Origin: Beta vulgaris subsp. vulgaris
Lineage: Eukaryota > Streptophyta > Magnoliopsida > Caryophyllales > Amaranthaceae
Direction: 5' to 3'
DNA: 64,000 bases
Assembly (NCBI RefSeq): GCF_026745355.1
Contig: NC_079202.1
Coordinates: 58,720,622-58,784,621, forward strand
The notes beneath the pieces are model-generated. The model was not told the origin of the DNA and searched no databases. It was given only the letters and a program-made list of their open reading frames with translations. Positions 10,542 to 20,924 of the stretch are shown here, piece by piece. The translations under genes and the position numbers were made by a program. Numbering within the stretch: the stretch's first letter is position 1; every line of letters starts with the position of its first letter.

Positions 10542-13500
10542 TCAAATCTTAGGAGCCTCAGCATCTTGCTGACACTGTGTAGACTGGTTTTGTTGAGGTT
10601 CCTCCTGAGTCTGCTGCTGTTTTTGGTTGTTATGATGCTGCTGATGCTGCTGCAACTGATACATGTTGTACTGGGAACGCTGCATCTGCAGCATCTGGTT
10701 ATTTGACATTCCCTGCTGAGGGCCCTGAGGCATACAATTTGAAGCGGACTCGCCTCTGAGATCAGCACTCACAAGCTTCAAGCGGTGAACTTCTGCTGTA
10801 AGTGCTTCATTCAGAGCTGCAATATCAGAGCAAACAGAGAATTCGTAAGAACAAATGGTTACACATAGTTGTTCACACTTCAGAGCATGAATGCACACAG
10901 TTCAAAGCTGTCTCTTTCTGATAAAAGTTAAATCTCAAACATGAAGCAGATATAATGACTCGTAATTTTTAGAAACATGGAAATTCTCTGTAAAGGAATT
11001 CTTGGTCTCGAGAAAGAACTGAAAGAAAGAATGCCATCGGATTAGACCGATTGGACAGAGAGGACACAGTGTCTACATCTGACCAGGATTAAAGAGGCCA
11101 CAAGTCTTAATGCCAGTAAAATACAGTTTTCAAGGGAGAACAATTGCTATAATACTACTATTTTATTTGGCCTCTTACTAATAAAACCTAACATCAAAAC
11201 ATAAATGTGGAGAACCTGAAGCAACACTTTCTATTAGTACTCACAGTAAAGATGGCAATAAAAAGGTAGTTCATGATCACGGTAAAAAGACAAAATCAAC
11301 ATTCTTTAATGAAATGTTAATTTTAAACCATAAGCAGTTATCCAAGAAGGACCATGTGATGGTTACTCATTTTCTCCAAAAAATATAGAAGAATTAGCTG
11401 CTAAATTTGCTTCTGACTAGATCACGCATAGTGCTTTTTCTCTTAAAAATCTTTCTAGCCTTATATATGTATTACCCTCTTCGCAGTACCCAGATCACGT
11501 ACAGAGCTTACAGGTTCCGAACCAAAATTGTGCGGTTGCAATTTGCATTCTGAATTTCTGATCTTACAATATAATGGCGAGTTGCCTCTGTGAAAGTTCA
11601 AAAGCAAGCAATCCGTATTATGTCCCTTCTCTTGAGGAAAAATCTCAAATCATCTGAAGTGTGTCCGACAGATTTTCCAGGATGATTGCCTCCCTTATTG
11701 TATACTTCCTCCGTTTCTTTTTACTTGCAACGGTTTGACTTTTACACTATTCACCAACTCTACTTAGTTTATGTATGGTGATTTATTGTTAAGGAAATAC
11801 ATATTCATGTAGGATCTTGTTAGATTCGTCTGAATGTATATTTTCCGAATATATATTTTTTATAATTTTTATTTATCGGTAATTAAAGTTATTGATGGTT
11901 AAAATTATGCATTGGCAAGCGTAAAAGTCAAACTGTTGCAAGTAAAAAGAAACAGAGGAAGTACTTAATATTTCTTCAAATATATATGTCGATCAATGCC
12001 AATGGCGATCAAGGATTAACTATCGATTTCAGTTGGAGACATTAAGTCTATCCAATGGGGTTTTTTTGGTGGAGGGGGGCGGTTCTTAGAGTTGTCTGCT
12101 TCAGAAACAATAAAGTACACCAATCTCACGTCTGAAATAAGGTACAATTTGCACTCCCATTTAACAGTAACACTAAAACAAATTACACCACAAGTACATC
12201 TCAAGCAGTTTTTAGCTACTTTCATGCTTATTTTGGCAAGAAATAAGAATGAGCAAGGCAAAAGATAGTAATAAAAATGAAGTTTTTCTTGTGGCTTCAA
12301 TGAAAAAAAATACTTCATTAAATTTTGGGTCAAATTTTCAAATTTTAATTAAGAACTCTCACAGTTTCCCTATTTCTTTGACCAAAATGCAATTTCCTAC
12401 TGCCAATCATCAGCCTGCTAGACAAACCTTAGATTTTACCATGAAATCATCAAAGTCGGGTGGTCAACCTGCCTCTGACACCTCATCATCTTCAATGTGT
12501 GACTATGCCACCTTAACCGACATACAAGTATTAGTTTTGGAAATCGATGATAAAATATCATCAATTGCACAAACTATATACATAATCTGTTTCTACATAA
12601 TCACATGCACATTAAGGAGGAAAGAGGAAAGAGGAAGAGAAAGTGAAAGAGGCATATGGCTTCAAAAAATTGTGCGTGATTAGAAAATGGAAGGAAGGTA
12701 ACAAAGATCTTAATTTCTAATTGGCCTAAGCTAAGTAGATGATGAGGAAGTTCGTAAAATCAACAAAAAAGGGGGGGAATATTTGTGAAGATATGCCTGC
12801 TTAAGCGAGGAAAGGCTCAACCTTCAATATGGAATGCACCCGTTCTTGACAGTAAATCTTATTACAACTTCCAAACATCTCACTTTCAAAAGAAGAATGA
12901 CAATATAACCTGCTAAGTGTTACTTACTTTGCAATACATTTAGGTACATGGAACGGGTATGAGAACACAAAGCTATCTAGATTTGATAAAATCATTTGAA
13001 ACCACTTTACCAATGTGCATGTAAGAAACCACACGTTTCGGTTTTAGTTCATGGAGGGGTTAGCAAATTTGATAACAGCCTCCAGATTGGTATTCTAAAT
13101 TTGAGTCAGTACAGCTTGAAATCTAGATGAATGGAAATAGTAGTTAATAGATATCAATAGAGAAGGAGAGATTAACTTGGAGTATATAAGTTCTTGCCTC
13201 TTGGACAGGCTGCTACAACAAAAAACATTAATGGTGGAGATTTTGCAAACTGCAATCATATTTTCAATATTACTTCCTCCGTTTAGAAATAGTTGCACCA
13301 TTTCTATTTTGTGCACTATTCACATCTTACACTTAGATTGTCTTTGGTGATTTATATTTTAGGAAAAACATAGTCATGAGGGATCTTGTTAGATTTGTCT
13401 CGATGTAAATTTTTTTAATATCAACTTTTTATAATTTTTACTTATTGATAATTAAAGATATTAATGGTTGAAATCATACATCGGCATGCATGAAAAGTAG

Positions 13501-15271
13501 AAACGATGCAACTATTTCTAAACGGAGGAAGTATTTGCCAATTCCAGCTTTGGGCCAGTACCGATGGGCTAGTGTCTGAGACCGTTATCCCAATAGAATT
13601 ATACATCATCTAAAAGAAAACATCCACTAATCCACCAATCCACTAAACCAAAGATAGCGGTAACACCAACGCATAATATCATGCAAGAAGCAGCTGAGAA
13701 GCCAGCAGATGATCACATAAGAAAAAGAAAAAGAAAAGGATAGCAAACTGAAAACCATACCATCCCTCAGCTGGGCCTGTTGCTCCATAGATTGAAGACG
13801 GAATCTCAACTCATTGTTCTGAGTAGTCAGCCCAGAAGAATCCCTCTGAAAGTGTAACAATTTGGATTCAGTCAAGTCTCAACTGGTAAAAACATTAACT
13901 GGTAAGAAAAGCGAAGGAGCAATTAACAAAAATAGAAAGAATTTTTAAAACCTGAAGAAGTGTGAGCTGAGCCGACAGTGTAGTAGCTTCTGTCTGTAAT
14001 GTTTGCACTTTGTGCTCCAACTCTGCAATGTATCTCAATTTCCGCTCCTTGGAGCGAGCAGCTGATTGACGATTAGCCAATATTCTGAAACAACAACAAA
14101 TACAAGGTAAGAAAACTAACAATCAACTAAAAGACCAGAACATAAAATCAGTTATAGTTTGATACCTCTTTACACGTTTCGGGTCCGACACTGCAATCTC
14201 AGCTAATTTCTCACTTGTCATGATCTTCTTTAGTTCTGCAGGACTAAAATCACTGTTGGCAAACTCCACGCTGAACTTATTGGTGTTCTCATCAAATGAA
14301 TTGCTGGGTGAGTGTTGAGCTGACTGAATACCAGGTGAAGGTGAAAGCTTGGGCGACTCATCACTAAAATTCAAATTCCCCATAAAACTATCCATAGAAA
14401 GACTTCTGAAATGGCGACCAGTTGGACCAAGATCTCCAGGTGCACTTCTTTTGCTTCTCTTTTCACCATGAGAATTTCCACCTATGCCGCTTTCAACTTC
14501 ATTTTCACTACTGTCATTAGTCCTTGTACCACTCGCCCTACTATCCATATCCTTGTCATCCAAACTAGACGAATTCAAAGCATCAAGATTATCCAAATTC
14601 ATATAAGCTGAAAATAAATCATCCACCACTTCACCCTCTGATTTTCTCTCGCCACCCCCATCAGCATTCCCTGTCCCACTCCCACCCCAATCGGATTCTC
14701 GTTTCAAAACAAGCTGCACCGGCTTATCCTTTTCCTTCTCCTTGGGCATAAACTGAGGCGCGGAAGGCTGCCCCATTGAAGCAAACACCAACGAAACATC
14801 ACTACTAGACCGCCTATGTCTCCTACGAGGAGGTAATCCCTCACTAACATGAACCCCACTACCTCCTCCTCGTAAACCACCATCTTTCTCCTCCATAACA
14901 ATCTCATTGGACCCATGAACCGGCGCAACAGACTCCCTAAACACCGTAGGACTCAACGGAGGCAAGTGATCAAACGAAAAGAACGACGACTGCGATAATG
15001 ACCTCGAATGTGCCGAGTTCTGAGTACCCCCAACTTGCTGGGGAACAATTTTAGGGACTATAAAATGAGAATGTGGGTGTGATGGAGGTATACCAGCAGG
15101 TCTCTTACCACTAATAATATTACTATTAAACACCTCTGTTACACTCAAATTCTGCATTTGACCATTTATTCCAATTTGATTATTACTACTTTGTTTATTA
15201 ACTGAAGATGAACAATTACCAAATGATGATTCAATTCTTTGCATAACTCCAGTTTCATCACTTCCCTCCAT
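10542..15271 (-). CDS. Group I bZIP transcription factor (AtbZIP29/30-like)
   Basis: Four exons, 14166-15271, 13952-14084, 13761-13845 and 10542-10816, join in frame to 532 residues. A long serine-rich head carries [13 protein letters not shown] (near 155) and [13 protein letters not shown] (near 290), phospho/14-3-3-like sites typical of this group. The basic region [20 protein letters not shown] (near 363) is split by intron 1 and has the N-x7-K/R spacing of group I, including the lysine in place of arginine. A leucine zipper follows through [11 protein letters not shown], then a glutamine-rich tail ending QQDAEAPKI. Group I factors (VIP1, bZIP29, bZIP30, RF2a) act in the nucleus on mechanical, osmotic and developmental responses. 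The last intron is about 2.9 kb and holds two MITEs. The family assignment is firm; the exact orthologue is inference. Confidence 0.93.
11705..11961. mobile_element. Stowaway-like MITE in bZIP intron 3
   Basis: Nearly perfect terminal inverted repeats of about 35 bp (CTTCCTCCGTTTCTTTTTAC at left) flank 257 bp, with TA duplicated on both sides. It has no coding capacity. The end sequence and TA target fit Tc1/mariner-type Stowaway MITEs. Confidence 0.85.
13273..13531. mobile_element. Stowaway-like MITE in bZIP intron 3
   Basis: A 259-bp element between TA duplications. The left end CTTCCTCCGTTTAGAAATAG matches the inverted right end. It shares internal sequence (GGATCTTGTTAGATT and TAATTAAAGATATTAATGG-like blocks) with the copy at 11705, so both belong to one family. 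Confidence 0.85.
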
Positions 15272-16399
15272 AAATTATTAAATTCTTTTTCTCCTAAATC
15301 ACAATCCAAAACCCTAATAACTTCACTTAAACCCTAAAATGACTATAATTCCACCGTTAATCACAACATACAACTCCCAAATTCATCAAAACAACAACAA
15401 AAATAACAATAATTTACAAGAAATACAAAACCCTAGAAAATAAAATTACAGTGAGATGAGAGAGAAAGTACACTTCACCTTTTTTCAAAGATTTAATGGA
15501 GGAGAGAGAAAATCAATGGCTTTTTTAGCTGAAAGTGTGAACTTTTGGTAAATGCGTGAAGAAGAAGATACGCGATAATATGATTCTCAAAATCAAAAAA
15601 AATAAAAATAAAAATAAAATAAAAAGGAAGGTTCTTCTCTCTCTAGATTAGCGCGAACAATTTTTCGCAATTTTTCTCTCTCCTCTCTCTGTTGATGAGA
15701 TTATTTATTTGGTTAAATTAATTTGAAAAAATAAAATAAAAATCAGAAAATTTGGGGTGCATGTGAGTTTTGGTTTGAATGTCAATTTCATTTCGACGCG
15801 TTTTGACTTTATTTAATTGTTTTTTAAAAATTGTGATGAGGAACCCGTGATATCCGGACTTTGGTCTGACCGTCTTATCTTATCTTTATATTCTTATTTT
15901 TATTGTAGCCTTGTAGGCCGTGGATACGTTGAATCACCATCCACCGCCCTTTTGACTGTGACATGGTTTTGGTTTAAAGCCCATGTTCTTTTTATTTTTA
16001 ATTTTGTTGTTTTGCTTTTTGTTTTTTTTTTTTATATATAATTAGGAAAAATAATTAGTCTGTAGATCAATCCTGCTAGGTTACTCGCCTACAAGGTATA
16101 CCAGGTTAGAGGTTGGGTACAAGGCTAAATAGTCCAGAAGTAAAATTCCTCAACATATTGTTTGGATGAGGATTCGATCCATGGACAATGTCCTGGAATT
16201 CAGGGTGGTATCCGTATTCCGCTGAGATAGCATCTCTCACTTAACGCTTTACTTTTAGTTTAATTCAATTTTATCCCTTTTTTTGTTTATAGTATCGAGT
16301 TTTTTTAAAAAATCAAAAAAAGTAGTTTGCAATTTTCAGTCGTAAGTTTTCAAAATTAACAAGTTTAGTGTAAATATGAGTAATGATAAGTTTATTATA
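15272..16399. other. Leader and promoter region of the bZIP gene
   Basis: The 400 bp upstream of the start codon at 15271 contains several AACCCTAA-type motifs (15290-15340, 15430) and CT/GA-rich tracts (15455-15500, 15630-15690), common in plant leaders. Around 16170 there is a B-box-like GGATTCGATCC without a convincing A box. No gene seen. Confidence 0.4.
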
Positions 16400-16665
16400 C
16401 TCCATCAGTTTCATAATATAATGCTTGTTTCTCTCTCATGAGGTTAAATTTAAAAAATTTTGACCAAATATTCTAATTTTTTTTGTAACAAATATTCTCA
16501 TTAATATATAGGAGTACAAAGAAACATACTCATGTAGCTTGTTAAATTCGTCTCAACATGTACTTTCATAAATATCAACTTTTTATAATTTATATTAATA
16601 CGGAATTGAAGATATTGAAGGTCAAATATATATCTTGGAGACCGTGCAAAAGGGAAACAAACACT
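16400..16665. mobile_element. Decayed Stowaway-like MITE
   Basis: The left end CTCCATCAGTTTCATAATAT follows TA. The right part (AAAGGGAAACAAACACTAG) matches it poorly, and internal blocks (GTCTCAACATGTACTTT, TCAACTTTTTATAATT) are shared with the other Stowaway-like copies in this window. Confidence 0.55.
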
Positions 16666-16679
16666 AGATCCTTATTTGT

Positions 16680-17060
16680 CCATCCTAGTGGTTGAAGTTT
16701 GGGATCTTATGAAAGGTATTAGGAGTGCTATCTCTCTATAAATTAAAAAGTTTATGGTGGAAGGTGATAACTTGTCCGTTATCCAGTCGATTAAAAAGAG
16801 TTTGGAAGATGTCATGGTCTATTTCCTCTCTAATTGAAGATTCAGAGCAAGAATTGAAAGCTTTTATTTGAGGAGGTTCAGATCACCCATATCTTCAGAG
16901 AAGTTAATGCTGGTGCGGATTGGATGGCTCACCATGGACATATAACTCGTTACTTACTGGTTTGATATTTCTAATGTTTCATTTTCTTTTATCATCCGCA
17001 AGGATGCTTTAGGGTGGCTCTTGTCTTGGGTTAGTTCCTCCCTAGTTTTTTTCTTTCATG
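16680..17060 (+). pseudogene. LINE-type RNase H relic
   Basis: In shifting frames the plus strand reads VEGDNLSVIQSIKKSLEDV, then a piece like ITHIFREVNAGADWMAHHGH. These are the two conserved ends of the RNase H domain (RVT_3) found at the C-terminus of plant LINE ORF2 and related host proteins. Several frame breaks and stops show decay. It resembles, at domain level, the better preserved LINE at 45185-46495. Confidence 0.65.
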
Positions 17061-18494
17061 CTTACAAAAATGGGACCGATGGAATACTTATTATATCATA
17101 TGACATTTATATTCACAAAACTAAAACTGAAAGCGTTCCCAGTGGTTGTTTCACTATTAGGTTATGCAGAGCGAGAGTATCAATGAAATATTAGTTTATT
17201 AGGAGAGAGAAAAAATCTGGCCAAAAAACTGATACTCAGCTCTTCATAATGAACCAAAAGTAAGAGAATCAAAGAAGGAATTGGAGAAGAGAGAATATAT
17301 GGTGTATGTAAATTAAAAGCAGAAGACAAAAATGTGATGACCATAAATTAGAGGGTAATCACTTGGAGTAAGAAAATATACGGGATTGAAATGAGTATAT
17401 GGTATGACAGAGGTGGAAGAGTGAATAAGTAAGAAAATAATTGATGACTACAAACAATAGGGCAACCATTGGGTACGCTGGGAAAATTGACGTAATGCGG
17501 AACGAGACATAAACTAAATAATAAACCGATCCTTAGTTATCTCCATTACTTTATAAAAATATATATACTTCCCCCGTTCTGAATTACATGAACACTTCTC
17601 TCAAAAAGTCTCACATAAAAAAGAGAAGCCTTACACTTATTTCAGTACGGTGGAAGTATAATACATTTAGAGTTAATTAAGACTATATTGATATAAATAT
17701 AAATTTAACTAACTTGAATTTTAAGTGTTATGTATGCAAGAACAATCATTGATGGAAGGTTGTCGTGTGCAAAACATTAAGAATGGAGTATGTTTGATGT
17801 AGTTGACTGTAAGATGTAAAACATAAGTTGTTTTATGTCAAATAGAACCGACCCTAAAAGAGGATTATATACGATAGAAAGTTTAAACGCGCGAGTTTAT
17901 TATTAGGTTTTATGTAAGGAAATAATATTTGTAGTGTGATTAGAACAGATCTTCGGTATAGCGTCGGTAACTTGAATGGGTATGAAATATTGTGTCTGCA
18001 TTGCATCGGATATTAATTTCCATGAAAGAGTCACCACTTTCTTTCTACCTAGTATAGTAGTATCTAGGATGGTGGTTGACCAAGCTCATGTAGTCATGTC
18101 TATAATACCATTCTTTGATTGTTAGCTTAGCGGTTATTTAGTTAAGAGACTTAAGACTAGCGTAAACTCAATACCAGTTTTATTTGGAGCCTACGTCTTA
18201 AATGTCTTCTTATAGAATCCTTAGGCACATGATCTACTGTAAGATTGATATTGTATTTCTCTGTTGAATAAAAATTGATAAGGTGAAGTAAATTTATGAA
18301 GTTAACTAATGAGTTCTAGGAAGCCAGAATGAATTGCACGTTTATTTTGACTGAAAAACCATTGGGTTAATGTGAAAAACATGGAGATCAAGCCTACAAT
18401 TCAGGATGCATCCCATGTAGTCAATATATAGATCATGGAGACGAAGTTGCTCAATACAAATAGGAGAGAATAAAAAGAAGATGTTTGATTATCA
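17061..18494. other. Spacer with no recognised gene
   Basis: AT-rich. Apart from the short MITE at 17568 I see no coding signal, RNA or clear repeat end. Confidence 0.35.
17568..17656. mobile_element. Very short Stowaway-like MITE (89 bp)
   Basis: Starts CTTCCCCCGTTCTGAATTAC and ends TATTTCAGTACGGTGGAAG between TA dinucleotides. The inverted ends extend about 25 bp with mismatches, leaving little interior; probably an internal deletion derivative. Confidence 0.6.
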
Positions 18495-18738
18495 ATTTAA
18501 ATGTGTATGACTCTAGTGGAATAGCTTTATATTAGGTTATTAGGTATGTATTTTGCATACCACATATCAATTCTACACCTTGATCCTATACTATTTCAGT
18601 AACCTCCTCTTTAGACATTTAAACGTGTAGGACTCGAGTGGAATAGCTTTACATTAGGTTATTAGGTATGTATTTTGTATACCACATATCAATTTTACAC
18701 CTGGATCTGATACTATTTCAGTAACCTCCTTAGAGTTT
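18495..18738. repeat. Tandem duplication, two units of about 122 bp
   Basis: GACTCTAGTGGAATAGCTTT (18509) recurs as GACTCGAGTGGAATAGCTTT (18631), and the homology continues through GGTTATTAGGTATGTATTTT and ACTATTTCAGTAACCTCC. The copies differ by scattered substitutions. No function visible. Confidence 0.85.
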
Positions 18739-19600
18739 GATTTACCCTATCAAGTGTCTATATTGGAAAAGTTGTTAATAGTTGACAAAACTCTTGTTTT
18801 GAGGATTTTGTTAAGTGATTAAGTGAAATTTGTAACTATGAAAAAGTTTTGGAACAATAGTAAGGTGGAATAAAAACTCGAGTGAGTTGCATATGTAAGT
18901 GTATAAGGCTTTGAGTCAAGTCAAAAAGTCAAAAGAGAATATTTCAAGGAATAAATATGAGTTGTAATAATTAGAAGATTCCTTACTTAGGAATTGAGTT
19001 CATAGAGGGACTCAGTTGCTGCTTGAGTAAAGTAATAAGTTGAATGGTTTTTTTTTTCTTGTTGTTGGCTAAACCCTAAAATTTTTCATTTTGAAAATAC
19101 TTATATCAGTATTTCATTACCACTATGTGATGTGCGAACAAAACAGACTGATCATTTTAAAGTTTTTTTTAAAAAATTGGTCCCCCTTTAATTGTGAGGC
19201 CCTGTGTTGAGTCCCACTTTGGACCCGCACAGGGCCGAGCCTGAATGTAACTTCCCATGAAATGAAAAACCAAATAGTGTTGTACCTTTCCAAATTTACA
19301 AAGACAATGATGTAATTTTAGCTAAAATAAAATGTGACAAGTTTGGGTGATCAAGGGAGAATAGGATAAGATACTTCCTATGTTTTAAGGGAATTTTAAC
19401 TTCCGAGACAAATTTTACTTCTCTTATTTTTACTGCGCAATGTTAACCAAACAATAATTCATATAATCACTTCCCATAAAATCTCAATTCCTCCACTTTC
19501 TAAGTTCAACCAAACAATACCTAAGAGTTAAAAGATTTAACGAATATTACCTTCAAAGCTCCCAAAAAAAGTGATTGATACAGCCCAAAAAAAAAAACAC
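18739..19600. other. Spacer with no recognised gene
   Basis: At 19193-19250 GAGGCCCTGTG and CACAGGGCCGAGCCT form an imperfect hairpin, probably a transposon remnant. Nothing else recognised. Confidence 0.35.
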
Positions 19601-19800
19601 CACATCCACAATATATAGGCCCAGCAACACACAATACACAAACATTAATACTGGGCCTCAACCTAATTAAAAACCACTCGCCGTCATATTTCCCAAATTG
19701 TTAACTCCAAACTATCATAAAACCCTAATTCACCAAATTTCCCCAAATTATTATTCACGTATATATACCACAAAACCCTCAATCAATACACAACAGTTTC
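19601..19800 (+). promoter_or_regulatory. snoRNA cluster promoter: site II elements, telo-box, TATA box
   Basis: Two site II motifs (GGCCCA at 19619-19624 and TGGGCC at 19652-19657) are followed by a telo-box AAAACCCTAA (19719-19728) and a TATA-like TATATATA (19760-19767). Transcription would start near 19790-19800. This combination is the known hallmark of plant ribosomal-protein and snoRNA genes. The first RNA-like fold begins about 55 bp downstream of the predicted start. Confidence 0.75.
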
Positions 19801-19850
19801 AACTCGCAAATTCGCCGTTTATTTTTTGCTCGTTTCATTTTCTCTCTCCT

Positions 19851-19957
19851 AAAGAGGCCAAATGATGCGATTTTTATTGGAGTGATTACCCAGAATTATT
19901 TTCTGGGTACGATGATCTTCACCATTATTGAATAGGAAGATCTGATGCGTCCTCTTT
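19851..19957 (+). ncRNA. Probable first member of the snoRNA cluster (box C/D-like, structured)
   Basis: Seven perfectly paired bases, AAAGAGG (19851-19857) and CCTCTTT (19951-19957), enclose a near-consensus C box ATGATGC (19862-19868) and a D box CTGA (19942-19945). Internal hairpins CCCAGAATT/TTCTGGG and GATCTTC/GAAGATC are present. TAGGAAGA before the D box could pair with the UCUUCCUAU segment of 25S rRNA, but this is short. The C box differs from RUGAUGA at its last base and the stem is 4-5 nt away from the boxes, so the class is less sure than for the four downstream RNAs. Confidence 0.5.
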
Positions 19958-20030
19958 TCTTTTTCTTTCTAAATCTCGTCTCTTTTTTTGTTTTTGGGTA
20001 AATTTAATTCTTATTTTACGTTTTAAAATA

Positions 20031-20124
20031 TCGGCCGATGATGATTTATGGTTGGTTGCAGCAAATGCAAGATATTAATCTTGTATGTTGTTGATATTTG
20101 TGTACTAGGACGGTCTGAGGCTAA
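20031..20124 (+). ncRNA. Box C/D snoRNA A, copy 1 (predicted 18S rRNA 2'-O-methylation guide)
   Basis: C box ATGATGA (20038-20044) and D box CTGA (20115-20118) are framed by a short GGCC/GGCT terminal stem. The 11 bases just before the D box, ACTAGGACGGT (20104-20114), are exactly complementary to ACCGUCCUAGU, a conserved segment of plant 18S rRNA (recalled). By the D+5 rule the modified base would be the U of ACCGU. The RNA lies downstream of a telo-box/site II promoter and is repeated at 20623, with the guide unchanged while the middle diverges. Confidence 0.8.
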
Positions 20125-20204
20125 TTTTCCATGAAAAAAATTGTATTTTTTGGATTGAAAATTGTATGATGAATAATTAAATAAATTGGCAGTGTAAAAT
20201 TATT

Positions 20205-20288
20205 GGTGTGAATGATGAGAAATATTTTAAATATCACAGTTATCCCTGTCTGAGACTTATGTGCTGAACATTTGTGATCTGACACACG
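20205..20288 (+). ncRNA. snoR38: Box C/D snoRNA B, copy 1 (snoR38/snR38-type, 25S rRNA guide)
   Basis: The terminal stem GTGTG (20206-20210)/CACAC (20283-20287) brackets C box ATGATGA (20212-20218), D' box CTGA (20250-20253) and D box CTGA (20279-20282). The 13 bases before D', CAGTTATCCCTGT (20237-20249), are complementary to ACAGGGAUAACUG, the universally conserved peptidyl-transferase-centre segment of 25S rRNA. The D'+5 rule points to the second G of ACAGGG, the site methylated by yeast snR38 (Gm2815, recalled). Box set, stem and guide agree, so the call is strong; the gene name is by target only. Confidence 0.88.
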
Positions 20289-20421
20289 TTATACACTGCC
20301 TACCTTATATTATCTTTGAAAAATCACATATTTTTGGTACTATAAAGTTTTGTTTTATGTTAATAATGTTTTTTTGTTTGAATTGTTTGATGATTCTGTT
20401 TATAAAATAAGGTTACGTTTA

Positions 20422-20539
20422 CTTCCTCTGTTTCATAATAGTCGCTGCGCTTTCCATTATGGGAGGTTCTTGCTTTTCCAAAAATTGTCGAGGAATCTGT
20501 GAATTGAGCGGTGTAGTGAGTAATATGAAATGGAGGAAG
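20422..20539. mobile_element. Short Stowaway-like MITE between the duplicated snoRNA pairs
   Basis: 118 bp between TA duplications, starting CTTCCTCTGTTTCATAATAG and ending ATATGAAATGGAGGAAG. Internal TTTCCATTATGGGA and GTAGTGAGTAAT link it to the family at 46780. It sits between snoRNA B copy 1 and snoRNA A copy 2. Confidence 0.75.
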
Positions 20540-20622
20540 TATACGAAGTTACCAATAGAAAATTGGAATATAATATTGGTACACATTAGTCTGAATTTGA
20601 TTTAATTTGAATAAGAAGTATT

Positions 20623-20713
20623 TGCCAATGATGATTTATGGTTGGTTGCAGCAAATGCAAGATTTGTTTCTTGTATAATGTTGATATTTGTGTACTAGGA
20701 CGGTCTGAGGCTA
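20623..20713 (+). ncRNA. Box C/D snoRNA A, copy 2
   Basis: C box ATGATGA (20628-20634), D box CTGA (20705-20708), and GCC/GGC stem bases. The guide ACTAGGACGGT is identical to copy 1, as are GATTTATGGTTGGTTGCAGC and TTGATATTTGTGTACTAGG, while the middle between them differs. Predicted to guide the same 18S site as copy 1. Confidence 0.8.
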
Positions 20714-20840
20714 ATTTCCTATGAAAATAAAGTATGAAAATAAAGTATGAAAATTTCAAAATTGTTGATTCTTTAGTTTCTTTGTTGAAAATTTTAATAT
20801 TTACTATAAAAAATAATTTAATTGGTGATGTAGATTAATT

Positions 20841-20924
20841 GGTGTGGATGATGAGAAATATTTTGAATATCACAGTTATCCCTGTCTGAGACTTCTGTGC
20901 TGAACATTTGTGATCTGACACACG
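20841..20924 (+). ncRNA. snoR38: Box C/D snoRNA B, copy 2 (snoR38/snR38-type)
   Basis: Stem GTGTG (20842-20846)/CACAC, C box ATGATGA (20848-20854), D' box CTGA (20886-20889) and D box CTGA (20915-20918). The guide CAGTTATCCCTGT is identical to copy 1; differences fall in the unconstrained parts (for example TTTGAATAT against TTTAAATAT). Order and spacing repeat the A-B arrangement, showing a segmental duplication of an A-B unit. Confidence 0.88.

Noticed and set aside
12249..12683. 144-residue plus-strand open frame
   Set aside because: Lies within a bZIP intron, has no recognisable domain and low-complexity composition.
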